From assembly GCF_001700435.1 (NCBI RefSeq), contig NZ_LYPC01000027.1, positions 1,170,433-1,234,432 on the forward strand: a stretch of 64,000 bases of DNA, read 5' to 3'. Position 1 is the stretch's first letter. The number at the start of each line of letters is the position of its first letter. Position numbers and translations under genes: made by a program. This stretch comes from Paenibacillus pectinilyticus (GTDB lineage Bacteria > Bacillota > Bacilli > Paenibacillales > NBRC-103111). This document shows, one piece after another, positions 38,763 to 48,043 of this stretch. The notes below the pieces were generated by a model that was not told the origin of the DNA, ran no database searches, and saw nothing but the letters and a program-made list of their open reading frames with translations.

Positions 38763-39590
38763 ATGGGTACGTTTAAGTCGCTCTATTTATTCAACAAATT
38801 TTTAGCTAATTCCAGACGAGGAATTCCCGATTCTTTCACTGAAAACATTACTGATCGGATGTTAGAAGATAGTGATGAGTGGGAACAACTTATCAAGGCT
38901 CTATGGGATCTGCAGTACACGCTCACAAAGACAGAGCTTACCGAAGAATTAAAGAAAGCGATGTATTACCATAGTATGGGTATCCCTGATATTACTGTGA
39001 AATTATTCATGCACGTTCAATGCCAAGCCATTCTACAAGGGGGATCGGAAGTTATTACCCTTGGTTTAATTCATGCTGTCGCGAATCGCAGTTTGAGATT
39101 GTTGCAACCATTATTTGAAAGAATAAGAAGAGGTGACACAGCCGCGTTAATTGAGCATGAGGATGTAAAACATGATTGGACGGAATTTAACGATTATTTA
39201 AAAGAAGTCAATCATAGAGTTTATGTGCACGGTGAACTCGCAAAAGATCATGAACGTGCTATTCAATTGAATAGAAAGGATGAAATACTGACGGATCTCA
39301 TACAATTTGCAAGTAAGATGGTTGATATTGAGAAAGCTGAGCACCTTTCTAAAACTGTGTATAATGCTAGTAACGGCATGGGGGAAATTGGCTCCATGTA
39401 TGAACAATTAGCAGATCTAATTTTGAAGCAAAAGCAAACAAGCACAAGAAAGAAAAAGGAAAATACGATTGCCCTGCCTAAACTTGCGAAGATAAATAAG
39501 GAAAATCCTTTAATGGAGGCAGATGATATTAGGTATATCGTGAATAATGGAGCAGCTGACTCAGACCCCATCTCCAATAGGTCCATCCAC
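38763..39590 (+). pseudogene. tnsC: TnsC-type transposition regulator, C-terminal remnant
   Basis: The readable region is the TnsC C-terminal half: LWDLQYTLTKTEL, GIPDITVKLFMHVQCQAILQ, VITLGLIHAVANRSLRLLQP, LFERIRRGDTAALIEHEDV and later MEADDIRYIV. The N-terminal AAA+ part with Walker A and B is absent, so the deletion that removed tnsB also removed the start of tnsC. The frame runs through a terminator at 39579, so its last ~35 codons are not native. An ATG at 38763 could start it, without a good ribosome site. Confidence 0.8.
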
Positions 39591-39619
39591 TACATAACCG
39601 TGGATGGACTTTCTTTTTT
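39579..39619 (+). terminator. Rho-independent terminator
   Basis: GTCCATCCAC pairs perfectly with GTGGATGGAC around a nine-base loop, followed by TTTCTTTTTT. Confidence 0.85.
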
Positions 39620-39725
39620 AGAATGGGTGAGAATTAAATTTTTTACCCATTTTTATCGGTTTTGCCGCGGGAATGTTGGCGCAACCCCTGATTGTTTATT
39701 TTAAAGATGAATGCTGTTTCAGATA

Positions 39726-39945
39726 TTTAGTTGGTGCTACCATAGTCGTTTGAAACGTTGGATTGATCGCTTTAATGGCGTTGCCACCAAGTATTTGCAA
39801 CATTATTGGGCTTGGTTTCGATATATCGACAACAAGGAACATGAGAATACTGCATCTAATAAAAAGAATATGCTGGTCACTTCTTGCCTTTTTACTGTGA
39901 ATGAGACGAACCAAAAACTTCAGCTTTCGACATTCTCTAATTGAA
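39726..39945 (+). pseudogene. Transposase C-terminal remnant (IS1595-like)
   Basis: The frame encodes HSRLKRWIDRFNGVATKYLQ, then HYWAWFRYIDN. This is the conserved final segment of IS1595-group DDE transposases (general form H-S-x-x-K followed by GVATKYL and a WFR motif). Nothing upstream of it can be read as the rest of the gene. It is a 3' scrap left by deletion. Family assignment is by pattern and moderately sure. Confidence 0.6.
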
Positions 39946-40097
39946 ATGGCAGGATAGCACCGCATCTATAACATTCTCCCATATAACACAAGAAGCATTA
40001 TAAATCTGTTGGGAAAATACATTTTAGTCAGCGATTTGAATTTTGTGGTGGCATCAATATATAATAGTTTGGATGAAAAATATCGGAGGCGATAATC

Positions 40098-40343
40098 ATG
40101 GCTTTTTTTGCTCAAGCTACTGTACCATTTAATTATCAGCAATTTAAGGAAATGGCGGAAAAAACGTCAGGAGGAAAATTACCTGATGGTATGAAAATGA
40201 ACATTATTTCTGAGGGTGAAAATGGGACAACTGTTATTACAGCAGTTTGGGAAACAAAAGAGAAAGCAGAAGCATTTTTTAAGAACATACCAGGAGAACA
40301 AAAACCCAAACTTTATCAAATTCATGAAATTAACCAAATTTAA
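40098..40343 (+). CDS. Small protein, possibly ABM-like ferredoxin fold
   Basis: The 81-residue frame starts at ATG 40098 behind TCGGAGGCGA, a good ribosome site, and ends before a strong terminator at 40411, so it has the layout of a complete gene. The sequence MAFFAQATVPFNYQQFKEMA with EGENGTTVITAVWETKEKAE suggests a beta-alpha-beta dimeric barrel like small antibiotic-biosynthesis-monooxygenase or stress-response proteins (inference). It has no signal peptide. It stands alone among transposon debris. Function unknown. Confidence 0.6.
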   Translation: MAFFAQATVPFNYQQFKEMAEKTSGGKLPDGMKMNIISEGENGTTVITAVWETKEKAEAFFKNIPGEQKPKLYQIHEINQI

Positions 40344-40410
40344 GCTCAGCCATTTTTATCATATTATTTGGTGGCGTTTCTTAAATAATGGGAAACGAAA
40401 GACTACACAA

Positions 40411-40448
40411 AATCCTCATCCCTTCTTTCAGGATGAGGATTTTTTTGT
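40411..40448 (+). terminator. Rho-independent terminator
   Basis: AATCCTCATCC pairs perfectly with GGATGAGGATT, followed by seven T. It ends the small gene at 40098. Confidence 0.88.
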
Positions 40449-40485
40449 TTTCACCTGGTGGTAATACAGAATAAATTGCTGTTAG

Positions 40486-40518
40486 ATAACCACCTTTTCA
40501 GGAAGGCGGTTATCTTCT
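40486..40518 (+). terminator. Stem-loop, terminator-like
   Basis: GATAACCACCTT pairs with AAGGCGGTTATC with one mismatch, followed by TTCT. Probably left from a removed gene. Confidence 0.45.
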
Positions 40519-40529
40519 AATCAAAAATC

Positions 40530-41010
40530 AACATTAAAGTTGAACATAGCCAGACGCCAATCGGGGGAAATTGGAGCAATGCGGATACAGTTGCACAGGA
40601 CGTAGCTCCTGCCAGTGATACGTATAATTTGAAAAATGTGTCAGGAAGCGATTTTGTATATTCAGGCAATGTCAAACTGGTTGGAGGCTTAAGCTGCGGG
40701 AATCAGCTTCCGGATGAATACAACAGGCGGAGTAACCGGGTACGATTTGATCTTGGACTCGGTTGATCGTGGCGGTGTACTGAAACTGGCGAAAAGGCCT
40801 TATTCTGAAATCAAATCCGACCCCGTTACCGTGAGTCTGGATAAGGTCTATAATCTCAAGGTTGAGGCTGTTGGTGGATCGTTCAATTGTTACCTAGATG
40901 GTGTCTTGATGTTCACAGGAAGTGACTCCACATATCATTCGGGTCAGTTCGGCATATTCGGTTTTAACGGAACGCTACAGTTCGATAACCTGCGTGCCGT
41001 TGCCCAATAA
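40530..41010 (+). pseudogene. Fragment of a secreted enzyme: carbohydrate-binding (concanavalin-type) domain
   Basis: One frame reads NADTVAQDVAPASDTYNLKN and VSGSDFVYSGNVKLVGG, then after a shift near 40700 another reads MNTTGGVTGYDLILDSVDRG, LDKVYNLKVEAVGGSFNCYL, DGVLMFTGSDSTYHSGQFGI and FGFNGTLQFDNL. This is the beta-sandwich domain often found at the C-terminus of levanases and similar extracellular glycosidases. The catalytic part is absent, the frame is broken, and a terminator follows the stop. It is the 3' end of a lost gene. Confidence 0.7.
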
Positions 41011-41026
41011 AATCGAAGGTAGATGA

Positions 41027-41064
41027 AAGGGAATGCCAGACTTAATTGGCATTCCCTTCTTTTC
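41027..41064 (+). terminator. Rho-independent terminator
   Basis: AAGGGAATGCCA pairs perfectly with TGGCATTCCCTT, followed by CTTTTC. It ends the broken carbohydrate-binding gene. Confidence 0.85.
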
Positions 41065-41117
41065 GAGCTTAACAAGTTTGGAGGCTGAAAAAGAGTTCGG
41101 TCTCCATCTACGTTCAA

Positions 41118-41452
41118 TCTAGCATGATCGCGTCGGCTGGTTGCAGCGACAGCAGCTGGCACAGCTTACAGCTCGAGCTGCATACGCCACTCAGATTACT
41201 CAGCAAATGGCAATACCATAAAATTCTGGTCATCTCCGAGCTATACCGTCAGCAAGGCGAGATGGCAGATCAAAAGAAGCATGCGATCGCTGATCGCATC
41301 GTAAGCATCGAGCAACCGCACGTACGCCCCATTGTTCGCGGAAAAGCGGAGGCAGTGTGGAGTTTGGCGGGAAGATCGCGGCTAGCCTTATTGGCGGCTA
41401 TGCATGGATCGAATCTATGCAATGGGATAGCTTCTACTAATGAGACGCAATT
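41118..41452 (+). pseudogene. Transposase fragment (IS5-type DDE)
   Basis: The frame encodes KILVISELYRQQGEM, then KHAIADRIVSIEQPHVRPIV and RGKAEAV. After a shift near 41360 it encodes EFGGKIAASLIGGYAWIESM. These are central motifs of IS5-like DDE transposases. The N-terminal part and the rest of the catalytic core are lost. The family label rests on remembered motifs, so IS5 against a related group is not certain. Confidence 0.65.
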
Positions 41453-41652
41453 TCGTAATTGGTATTTCAGGAATCGAAGACATTTTCTCGAAATAACAAG
41501 AACTATCTGCCCTCCCTTATATAACGGAGGGCTCTTTGGAATACCTTTTTCTGATCTGTATCTCTAGATGGGGGCTGTTTGAATTTCACTCAAGACGCAA
41601 GCTGCATTTGGCGTCTTATACGCTTTCACAGCCTTAATCCAAATAGAACACC

Positions 41653-42292
41653 TAAGTAAGTTTTACTATATGGGCGGGGAGACAATCCGCGCCCTTGATG
41701 ACATTTCACTGAACATAGTTTAGGGCGAATACGTGGCCATCATGGGACCTTCGGGATCTGGCAAGTCAACACTAATAAACATTATCGGCTGTTTGGACGT
41801 ACAGGTCCAGGGTCAGTATTCCTTGAAGGGAAGCAGATTCATTGCATGAAGGACGCCCAGCTGATGAAGACACGAAATCAGAAAATCGGTTCATCTTTCA
41901 GAGCTTCAATTTGCTTCCAAAGTTAAGTGCCTATGAAAATGTGGAGTTGACACTGATTTATCGGGGGATGACGAAGAGGGAACGAGAGCCTTGGTAATGA
42001 AAGCGTTGGAAGAAGTGAATTTAATGGACCGAGTGAAGCATATGCCTTTTGACATTATCCGGCGGGCAGCAGCAACGTGTGGCGATAACGAGAACTTTGG
42101 CTGGAGATCCAACGATTATCTTGGCGGATGAGCCGACGGGGGCGCTGGATTCAAAGCAAGGTATGGAAATTATGGACATTTTTACGAGATTGAATGATCA
42201 GGGTAGGACGATTTTTGTGATTACATATGATCGGTAGGTAGCCCAGCAGGCGAAGCAGGTCGTAAGGATCCGGGATGGACGTTTGCTGTAGA
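41653..42292 (+). pseudogene. Second broken MacB/LolD-type ABC ATPase gene
   Basis: The pieces [29 protein letters not shown] (Walker A intact), [55 protein letters not shown] and [17 protein letters not shown] follow the order of a LolD/MacB ATPase but in several frames and with stops. The first half has at least three frame changes. It resembles the fragment at 1760, which lost Walker A, so the two decayed independently. No permease gene accompanies either. Confidence 0.82.
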
Positions 42293-42299
42293 GTGTTAG

Positions 42300-43332
42300 A
42301 AGAATAAATCCAGGACACCATAATAGATGGGTTGTACTGGTTTATTTTTATGGTGCGCAAAATGTTGGAGTGGTTTTGAAAGCTTTGCTTCGTTTGCATA
42401 TATCGAAAGTTTGTAGATACTAATCAAGGTAGCTTTGTTGGACAAGCAGGTTAGGAAATTGCGGTTTACCCGACGGGGAATAGTATAAGGTATCGTGAAA
42501 TGAACAGGGCATGCAAGACCGTGCTATCGCTGGCAACTGACCGCCGTCTAAAATCTTTCCCTCTGGGCAGCGCGCTGGACCAAATTTTCGAAGATTCTTC
42601 TTGGTTATGTTACGCTACATGAGTATTTGCAAAGACCTGGCTTAACGGAGAATCGACGGAGCCCCACGATCAAGAGGGAGTCCACATTGATAGCGAAAAC
42701 GAAGATCCATTTCTAACTTATCCTGTGTTCGCATTAAGATTATGATGTCGCAGTAATTGATAAAATCGAAATGATATTCTAACGTATGGCAAGTATCGCG
42801 AAGGGCTGGGTTTTGATGTAAAATGGAAAGGAAATGAAAAATAAAAGTAAAAGTAAAAATAAAAGTAAAAGTAAAAGTAAAAGTAAAAGTAAAAGAAAAG
42901 TTGTAACCCTTGTTAAAATCCGCCGCTAAACAAATAACGAATTTTTCCAAGTGAATTAGACAAACCCACACCCGAAGACAGTAATTGTATTAAATCCATG
43001 ATATCGTTGGCTTCACTTGTATTCATGAATATCCGGTTTTCTTAATGCGAATATTATTGGAGACTGTCATATGACCGGAGCATGGAACTGTTTTTGAAAG
43101 TCAAATGATAAAGGGAATCTTATTTTGGACGAGCATCCAAACATCACTTACGACTGTACGGGGGATGCTTGACTGCAATGAGTGTTGAAGCGGGTGAAGG
43201 TGAACACATTACACAATAGACAAGTCATGGTTTATTACCCAACCACGACCCCTAAAGGGCGATTGATGTAGGACTCAAGCATATTATCTTTTTGACCTTC
43301 ACGGAAATAAAATATCAAGGGAGTCCATTGAA
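42300..43332. other. About 1 kb without a recognisable gene
   Basis: Short frames occur on both strands but none has a convincing start, ribosome site or family match. The stretch contains the simple repeat at 42837-42896. The composition and broken frames suggest decayed coding DNA. The stretch ends at the leader of the esterase gene (AAGGGAG at about 43318). Confidence 0.5.
42837..42900 (+). repeat. Simple sequence repeat (AAAAGT)n
   Basis: About ten imperfect copies of AAAAGT or AAAAAT follow each other (TAAAAGTAAAAGTAAAAATA and on). On the reverse strand they would encode alternating Phe and Thr. Likely a slippage product in gene-free DNA. Confidence 0.85.
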
Positions 43333-44223
43333 ATGGGTAAAATTAAGCGTTACATCGAAACAGAGTCAGACGGTCGCAAGGTAAACTTAAACTACTTTCA
43401 AAGGAAGTTTTTAGATATTCCTTATGCAACTGTTTCTACAAGACAAACACTGGATATTTATCTCCCAGACGGGGAGGGGCCTTTTCCGGTCATAGTATCT
43501 ATTCATGGAGGGGCGTTTGCCTTTGGTGATAGTCGAGGAACTGACTGTTTATCTGCACTTCATGGTTTGGAGCGAGATTACGCGGTGGTATCCGTTAACT
43601 ATCGACTTAGTGGGGAAGCAATTTTCCCGGCCGATGTTGAAGATGTAAAAGCCGCGATTAGATTTGTTCGGACGAATGCCGCAGCATTTTCACTAAATCC
43701 GGACAAAATTGCAACTTGGGGAGGATCAGCAGGTGGGTCATTGTCTGCATTATGCGCTACTTCTGGTGATGCAGCTGAATTTAAAAATCCAAATAGTAGT
43801 CACATTGGTGTGTCAGACCGGGTTCAAGCTGCAATAGTGTGGTACGCACCTATTAACTTCCTAACGATGGACCAACAGTTTTTAGACATTGGGATAATGG
43901 GTGAAAACCATAACTCAGCCGATTCGTATGAGTCAGAATTGATGGGGCAGCAAATTACTTTGATCCCAGAGCAAGTTGCAAAGCATAATCCGGAGACGTA
44001 CATTACTCCAAATTGTCCTCCAGTGTTCATTCAGCATGGCTGGGATGATATCATAATTCCAAGATTACAATCAGTGGAGTTCGCCAACAAATTGGAAGCC
44101 GTCCTAGGTTCAGAGATGGTCTTTCTAGAGCTATTGGACAATGCGGGACATGCCGATTCGCAGTTTGAGACACCAGAAAACATTGAAAAGGTTTTGAATT
44201 TTTTAGACAAACATTTGAAGTGA
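43333..44223 (+). CDS. Alpha/beta-hydrolase esterase (HSL/BD-FAE type)
   Basis: The 296-residue protein has the oxyanion motif SIHGGAFAFG (HGG at 58-60), the nucleophile S132 in ATWGGSAGGSLSA, an acidic residue in HGWDDIIIP and the catalytic His in NAGHADSQ. LDIYLPDGEGPFPVIV is typical of the BD-FAE/carboxylesterase group that removes acyl groups from sugars. There is no signal peptide. ATG 43333 follows AAGGGAG. The aldo/keto reductase gene starts 13 bases later. It may deacetylate imported oligosaccharides (inference). Confidence 0.85.
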   Translation: MGKIKRYIETESDGRKVNLNYFQRKFLDIPYATVSTRQTLDIYLPDGEGPFPVIVSIHGGAFAFGDSRGTDCLSALHGLERDYAVVSVNYRLSGEAIFPADVEDVKAAIRFVRTNAAAFSLNPDKIATWGGSAGGSLSALCATSGDAAEFKNPNSSHIGVSDRVQAAIVWYAPINFLTMDQQFLDIGIMGENHNSADSYESELMGQQITLIPEQVAKHNPETYITPNCPPVFIQHGWDDIIIPRLQSVEFANKLEAVLGSEMVFLELLDNAGHADSQFETPENIEKVLNFLDKHLK

Positions 44224-44235
44224 GGGATAGTTGTT

Positions 44236-45198
44236 ATGCATTACAGAAATCTACCTAAGACTGAACTTAGAGTTTCTGCCCTTTGCCTTGGGACTGCACT
44301 TATCGGAACGGCTGTGAGTGAAAAGGATTCTTTTCGAATTTTGGACCAGTTTGTGGACAGTGGTGGTAATTTTATTGACACAGCAAGGGCTTATGCAATT
44401 TGGGAACCTGGAGGGGAAGGAGTAAGTGAGCAAATCATAGGGAAATGGCTGGCGGATCGAGGTTATCGAGATACCATCGTTGTAGCCACTAAAGGAGCCC
44501 ATCCAGCATGGTCAGCCATAGAAACCCCACGATTGTCTCGTAAAGAAATTACACAAGATTGTGAGCGTAGTCTTCTAGCTTTGGGTCTGGGAACTATCCC
44601 TATTTACTGGCTCCATCGGGATGATCCATCTAGACCGTTATCCGACATTTTTGAAACGTTGGAGTTTCTCCGTCTAAGCGATAAAATTCGATATTACGGA
44701 TTTTCCAACTGGAGTACGAAGAGGATGCGTGAAGCGCTAACATATGCGAAGGAAAACAATTTAACAGGTTTTATTGCGAACCAACCCATGTGGAGTTTTG
44801 CAAAAGTTAATCCAGAAGGAATTCCGGATTCGACTTCCTATAGCATGGATGAGGACATGTACAGCTTCCATTGTGAGTCGAAATTGACAGTCATTCCTTA
44901 CACAGCACAGGCAAAGGGTTTTTTTAGCAAATGGGAGCAGTTTGGACTCGAAGCCTTACATTCTTCCTTGCATACTGCGTATGAGAATGATACAAATCAA
45001 GCACGTTTTGAAAAATTAAAACGATTATCACAAGAAACAGGACATAGTATAACAACTCTTTCCCTTTCATGGCTCACATCACAACCTGATTTCGTCACGA
45101 TTCCCATCGTGTGGAGCAGTCAATTATCACAACTCTCAGAAGTTCTAAAGGCTGGCCAGCTCGTACTAGATCCTCATGTGGTCAGGTCACTTACATAA
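44236..45198 (+). CDS. Aldo/keto reductase
   Basis: The 320-residue protein has the AKR catalytic tetrad: D48 in NFIDTARAY, Y53, K86 in VVATKGAHP and His in IYWLHRDDPSRPL. The NADPH-site segment YGFSNWSTKRM follows. A complete (beta/alpha)8 barrel is expected at this length. GAGGGATAG precedes ATG 44236. It lies behind the esterase gene in one transcript. Substrate not known; a sugar aldehyde or keto-sugar is plausible from context. Confidence 0.88.
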   Translation: MHYRNLPKTELRVSALCLGTALIGTAVSEKDSFRILDQFVDSGGNFIDTARAYAIWEPGGEGVSEQIIGKWLADRGYRDTIVVATKGAHPAWSAIETPRLSRKEITQDCERSLLALGLGTIPIYWLHRDDPSRPLSDIFETLEFLRLSDKIRYYGFSNWSTKRMREALTYAKENNLTGFIANQPMWSFAKVNPEGIPDSTSYSMDEDMYSFHCESKLTVIPYTAQAKGFFSKWEQFGLEALHSSLHTAYENDTNQARFEKLKRLSQETGHSITTLSLSWLTSQPDFVTIPIVWSSQLSQLSEVLKAGQLVLDPHVVRSLT

Positions 45199-45279
45199 GG
45201 AATGTTAATAGAAATGTCAACTAAATGATCTTCCAAAGAAAAACGCGCCACTATATCCCGTCATTCGTTAATTGTTCGC

Positions 45280-45402
45280 TGACGTAGGAAGGGTACAGGG
45301 GGTAGGTTTTTATCGCACATCGGATAAGACGAAAGAATATGTTGCTGAAACGCCGGACTGGGGAGATGACGGCGAGTATTGGAAGAAAAATCCACAATAA
45401 CC
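45280..45402 (+). pseudogene. Possible 3' gene remnant
   Basis: A short frame reads GRVQGVGFYRTSDKTKEYVA, then ETPDWGDDGEYWKKNPQ and a stop. The acidic, Trp-rich end looks like coding sequence, but no start and no family are recognised. A perfect terminator follows at 45440, as after a real gene. The rest of 45199-45521 shows nothing else. Confidence 0.3.
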
Positions 45403-45439
45403 GTAGATGAATTTTAAGTGGTTAATGTTACACAAAGCT

Positions 45440-45466
45440 ACCTGAGGCAAAGCCTCAGGTTTTTCT
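45440..45466. terminator. Rho-independent terminator
   Basis: ACCTGAGGC pairs perfectly with GCCTCAGGT around a three-base loop, followed by TTTTC. It could serve transcripts from the plus strand and also lies past the end of the minus-strand AraC gene. Confidence 0.8.
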
Positions 45467-45521
45467 TCGTTGCCGAGCGTTTGTTCATAGTGGGCACGTA
45501 GCCTCAGTTTTTATTGCATTT

Positions 45522-46382
45522 CTATTTCATTTGAAGACGGTAAGCTCTCGGAGTTAAACCCGTTAGCTTTTTAAAAATTTGATAAAAATGGCGCATTCCT
45601 TGGAAGCCGCAGGCCAGCGCTATGGTTTCAACGTTGTCATCGGTCGATTGAAGTAAATCTTTGGCGCGCGCAAGTCGTTTAGCATTCACATAGTCAGTCA
45701 CATGCATGCCAGTCAGTTGCTTAAAGACGCGGGCGAAGTGGCTGGGGCTTACACATGCTTTTCCGGACAATTCCGAGAGTCCGCTGCAACCAATTGGGTC
45801 ACAATCAATGTCTTGTAAAGCATTTCGGAGCCACTGAGGGCCGATCCCTTTTAGGTTGGACGATGTTTCTATATGGAAAGGATGTCTGCTTAAAACAAGC
45901 AACATGTGTTGCAAGTGTAGACGCAGAGCATGACGGTAGCCGTAATCTTTTGCATTTATTTCACGTTTCATCGCATTAATGGCAGTTTCAATCGCAAGGC
46001 GGACCTGCTTGGAAAGATTGATTTGATAATGTTTCTTTTTCCGGGCAATCTCAAAGCACCTAAATAATTCGTATCCATCACCAAGTGAGTCTGCTTGCAA
46101 TAACGTTGGTGCGAAAAATATGGCTGTTGAAACAATTGGATCATTGGCGGATGGAAATGCGCGGTGAACAGTGTTGCCAGGAATGAGGAATAAATCCCCC
46201 TGTTTTTTTTCATAGAGGGCATCGTCGATAAAAAACATTCCTTTACCCTTGTGAACGTACACCACTTCATATAAGTCGTGCAAATGGTCTGGCAACTCAC
46301 TTTCCGAATATCGAAGACCTTTATAAACCATTTCGAACGGAAAGATTGGATCCAGAAAAAATGGCTTGCGAATCGGCAGCAT
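45522..46382 (-). CDS. AraC-family regulator with cupin sensor domain
   Basis: The 286-residue protein has an N-terminal cupin-like ligand domain (LPDHLHDLYEVVYVHKGKGM, KKQGDLFLIPGNTVHRAF) and a C-terminal AraC helix-turn-helix pair (LSGKACVSPSHFARVFKQLT, IALACGFQGMRHFYQIFKKL). AGGAGG precedes the minus-strand ATG at 46382. It is transcribed away from uxaB with 164 bases between the starts, so it most likely controls the uxaBA operon (inference). Confidence 0.88.
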   Translation of the reverse strand: MLPIRKPFFLDPIFPFEMVYKGLRYSESELPDHLHDLYEVVYVHKGKGMFFIDDALYEKKQGDLFLIPGNTVHRAFPSANDPIVSTAIFFAPTLLQADSLGDGYELFRCFEIARKKKHYQINLSKQVRLAIETAINAMKREINAKDYGYRHALRLHLQHMLLVLSRHPFHIETSSNLKGIGPQWLRNALQDIDCDPIGCSGLSELSGKACVSPSHFARVFKQLTGMHVTDYVNAKRLARAKDLLQSTDDNVETIALACGFQGMRHFYQIFKKLTGLTPRAYRLQMK

Positions 46383-46546
46383 GCATATGGCCTCCTGTAA
46401 GTTGGTTGTGCTTTCTTGAAATATATCAAAATCGGATATAAATAAGCAATGAAATGATATTTTAATTTCTTTTTTTTAGAGTAAAATAAAATCATGCGAG
46501 AAAGAATGAAAATATTCGGAGAAAATGCAGGTGAGTTTTACAAGCT

Positions 46547-48043
46547 ATGATGGCAGAGCGATTAAACGCTAACTTATTATGTGGGGAACAGAAACGCGGG
46601 TTTGACGACGTCGTAGCAAGCCCGGTCACCGTTCTTCAAATTGGAGAAGGAAATTTTTTGAGAGGTTTTGCAGACTGGATGCTTCATGTAAGCCGAGAGC
46701 AAGGGATGTTTCATGGAAGCGTCGCTGTAACTCAGCCTAGAGCTACCGGCAAGGCTAAAATAGAAGAGCTGGCTGCTCAAGACGGGATCTATACGCTTGT
46801 CATTCGGGGACTGGAGAACGGTATGCCAGTAGAACGCCAAAGCGTAGTATCTATTATTTCTCAGGTAATCGATCCTTATGAAGATTGGAATCGGTTTATC
46901 GCCTTGGCGGAAAGCGACTGCTTAAGATTTGTCATCTCCAATACGACGGAAGCTGGAATTACATACAAGCAGGAACAGCTGACAGACAGCCCAATTGCAT
47001 CCTTTCCGGGAAAAATGGCTTACTTGTTGTATCGTAGGTATCTTTCGTTTGGCGGTGCTGCAGATAAAGGATTAATCTTCCTCCCATGCGAGTTGTTAGA
47101 AAATAATGGGCAAACGCTTCGCGATATTGTTATTCAATACAGCTTGGATTGGGGATTTCCAGAAGATTTTCGGGCATGGCTGACGCGGGACAACCGATTC
47201 TTGAACACGCTGGTTGATCGGATTGTAACCGGTTACCCTGAGGAAGAGCAAGCACAAGCATGGTTTTCAGAATGGTCGTATACGGATCGGCTGCTGACGA
47301 CGGCGGAACCCTATCATCTGTGGGCCATCCAAGGGGAAGAGTCATTAGATGAACAGCTCCCGCTACAAAAAGCCGGATTAAACGTGCACTGGACAAACGA
47401 TTTGCGACCGTATCAGCAACGAAAAGTGCGTATCCTCAATGCTGCTCATACGTGGATGGCGCCAATCGGCATTCTTCATGGTATTGAGCATGTTCGGGAA
47501 ATGATGGAGCATCAGGTTTTAGGACAGGCAGTCAAGACGATGGTTCGCTTCGAAATCATACCTACCCTTCCCTACTCAGTAGAGGAAATGAATGCATATG
47601 CAGACACTGTGTTCGAAAGATTTAGCAATCCGTTCATCCATCACAGACTTACGGATATCGGCATGAACAGTTTATCTAAGTTTAAAGTCAGGTTGCTTCC
47701 ATCACTCAGCCATTATGCTGATCTTGGACTTCAGATTCCGGAAGAACTCGTCGCTGGGATGGCCGGCTTGCTACGATATTATGATATCGCTCAGGTGAAT
47801 GGTCAGTTTGAAGGGCGAGACTTTCAAGGAGGAACATACGTCGTTCGAGACGACACGGAATCATTGATGCGGATCGCAGAAATCTGGACGAATGCAAAAA
47901 GAAATCGTGAGGATTTACAAATTACTATAAAAGAGCTATTGGCACTAAAAACGGTATGGGGCATAAACCTTGAAGAATGGAACGGCTTTGCAGATTCGAT
48001 ATGGAATTGGTGGATAAAAGTGGAAGGTGGAGATGAAGGGTGA
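46547..48043 (+). CDS. uxaB: Tagaturonate reductase (altronate oxidoreductase) UxaB
   Basis: The 498-residue protein is of normal UxaB length. It starts VTVLQIGEGNFLRGFADWML, the NAD-binding region of the mannitol dehydrogenase/UxaB family, and has the active-site stretch KVRILNAAHTWMAPIGILHG with LRPYQQRK just before it. It reduces D-tagaturonate to D-altronate. The altronate dehydratase gene overlaps its stop by four bases, which supports the pathway call. UxaC and the later KDG kinase are not in the window. Confidence 0.9.
   Translation: MMAERLNANLLCGEQKRGFDDVVASPVTVLQIGEGNFLRGFADWMLHVSREQGMFHGSVAVTQPRATGKAKIEELAAQDGIYTLVIRGLENGMPVERQSVVSIISQVIDPYEDWNRFIALAESDCLRFVISNTTEAGITYKQEQLTDSPIASFPGKMAYLLYRRYLSFGGAADKGLIFLPCELLENNGQTLRDIVIQYSLDWGFPEDFRAWLTRDNRFLNTLVDRIVTGYPEEEQAQAWFSEWSYTDRLLTTAEPYHLWAIQGEESLDEQLPLQKAGLNVHWTNDLRPYQQRKVRILNAAHTWMAPIGILHGIEHVREMMEHQVLGQAVKTMVRFEIIPTLPYSVEEMNAYADTVFERFSNPFIHHRLTDIGMNSLSKFKVRLLPSLSHYADLGLQIPEELVAGMAGLLRYYDIAQVNGQFEGRDFQGGTYVVRDDTESLMRIAEIWTNAKRNREDLQITIKELLALKTVWGINLEEWNGFADSIWNWWIKVEGGDEG

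Noticed and set aside
39591-39704. Native C-terminus of the tnsC remnant
   Set aside because: This part of the frame reads through a perfect terminator, so it is accidental.
42837-42900. Repeat array considered as CRISPR
   Set aside because: The unit is only six bases with no spacers, so it is a simple sequence repeat.
42642-42971. Minus-strand open frame across the simple repeat
   Set aside because: Its middle is an artefact of alternating Phe and Thr codons from the repeat. No start signal or family match was found, although the far end has a protein-like look.
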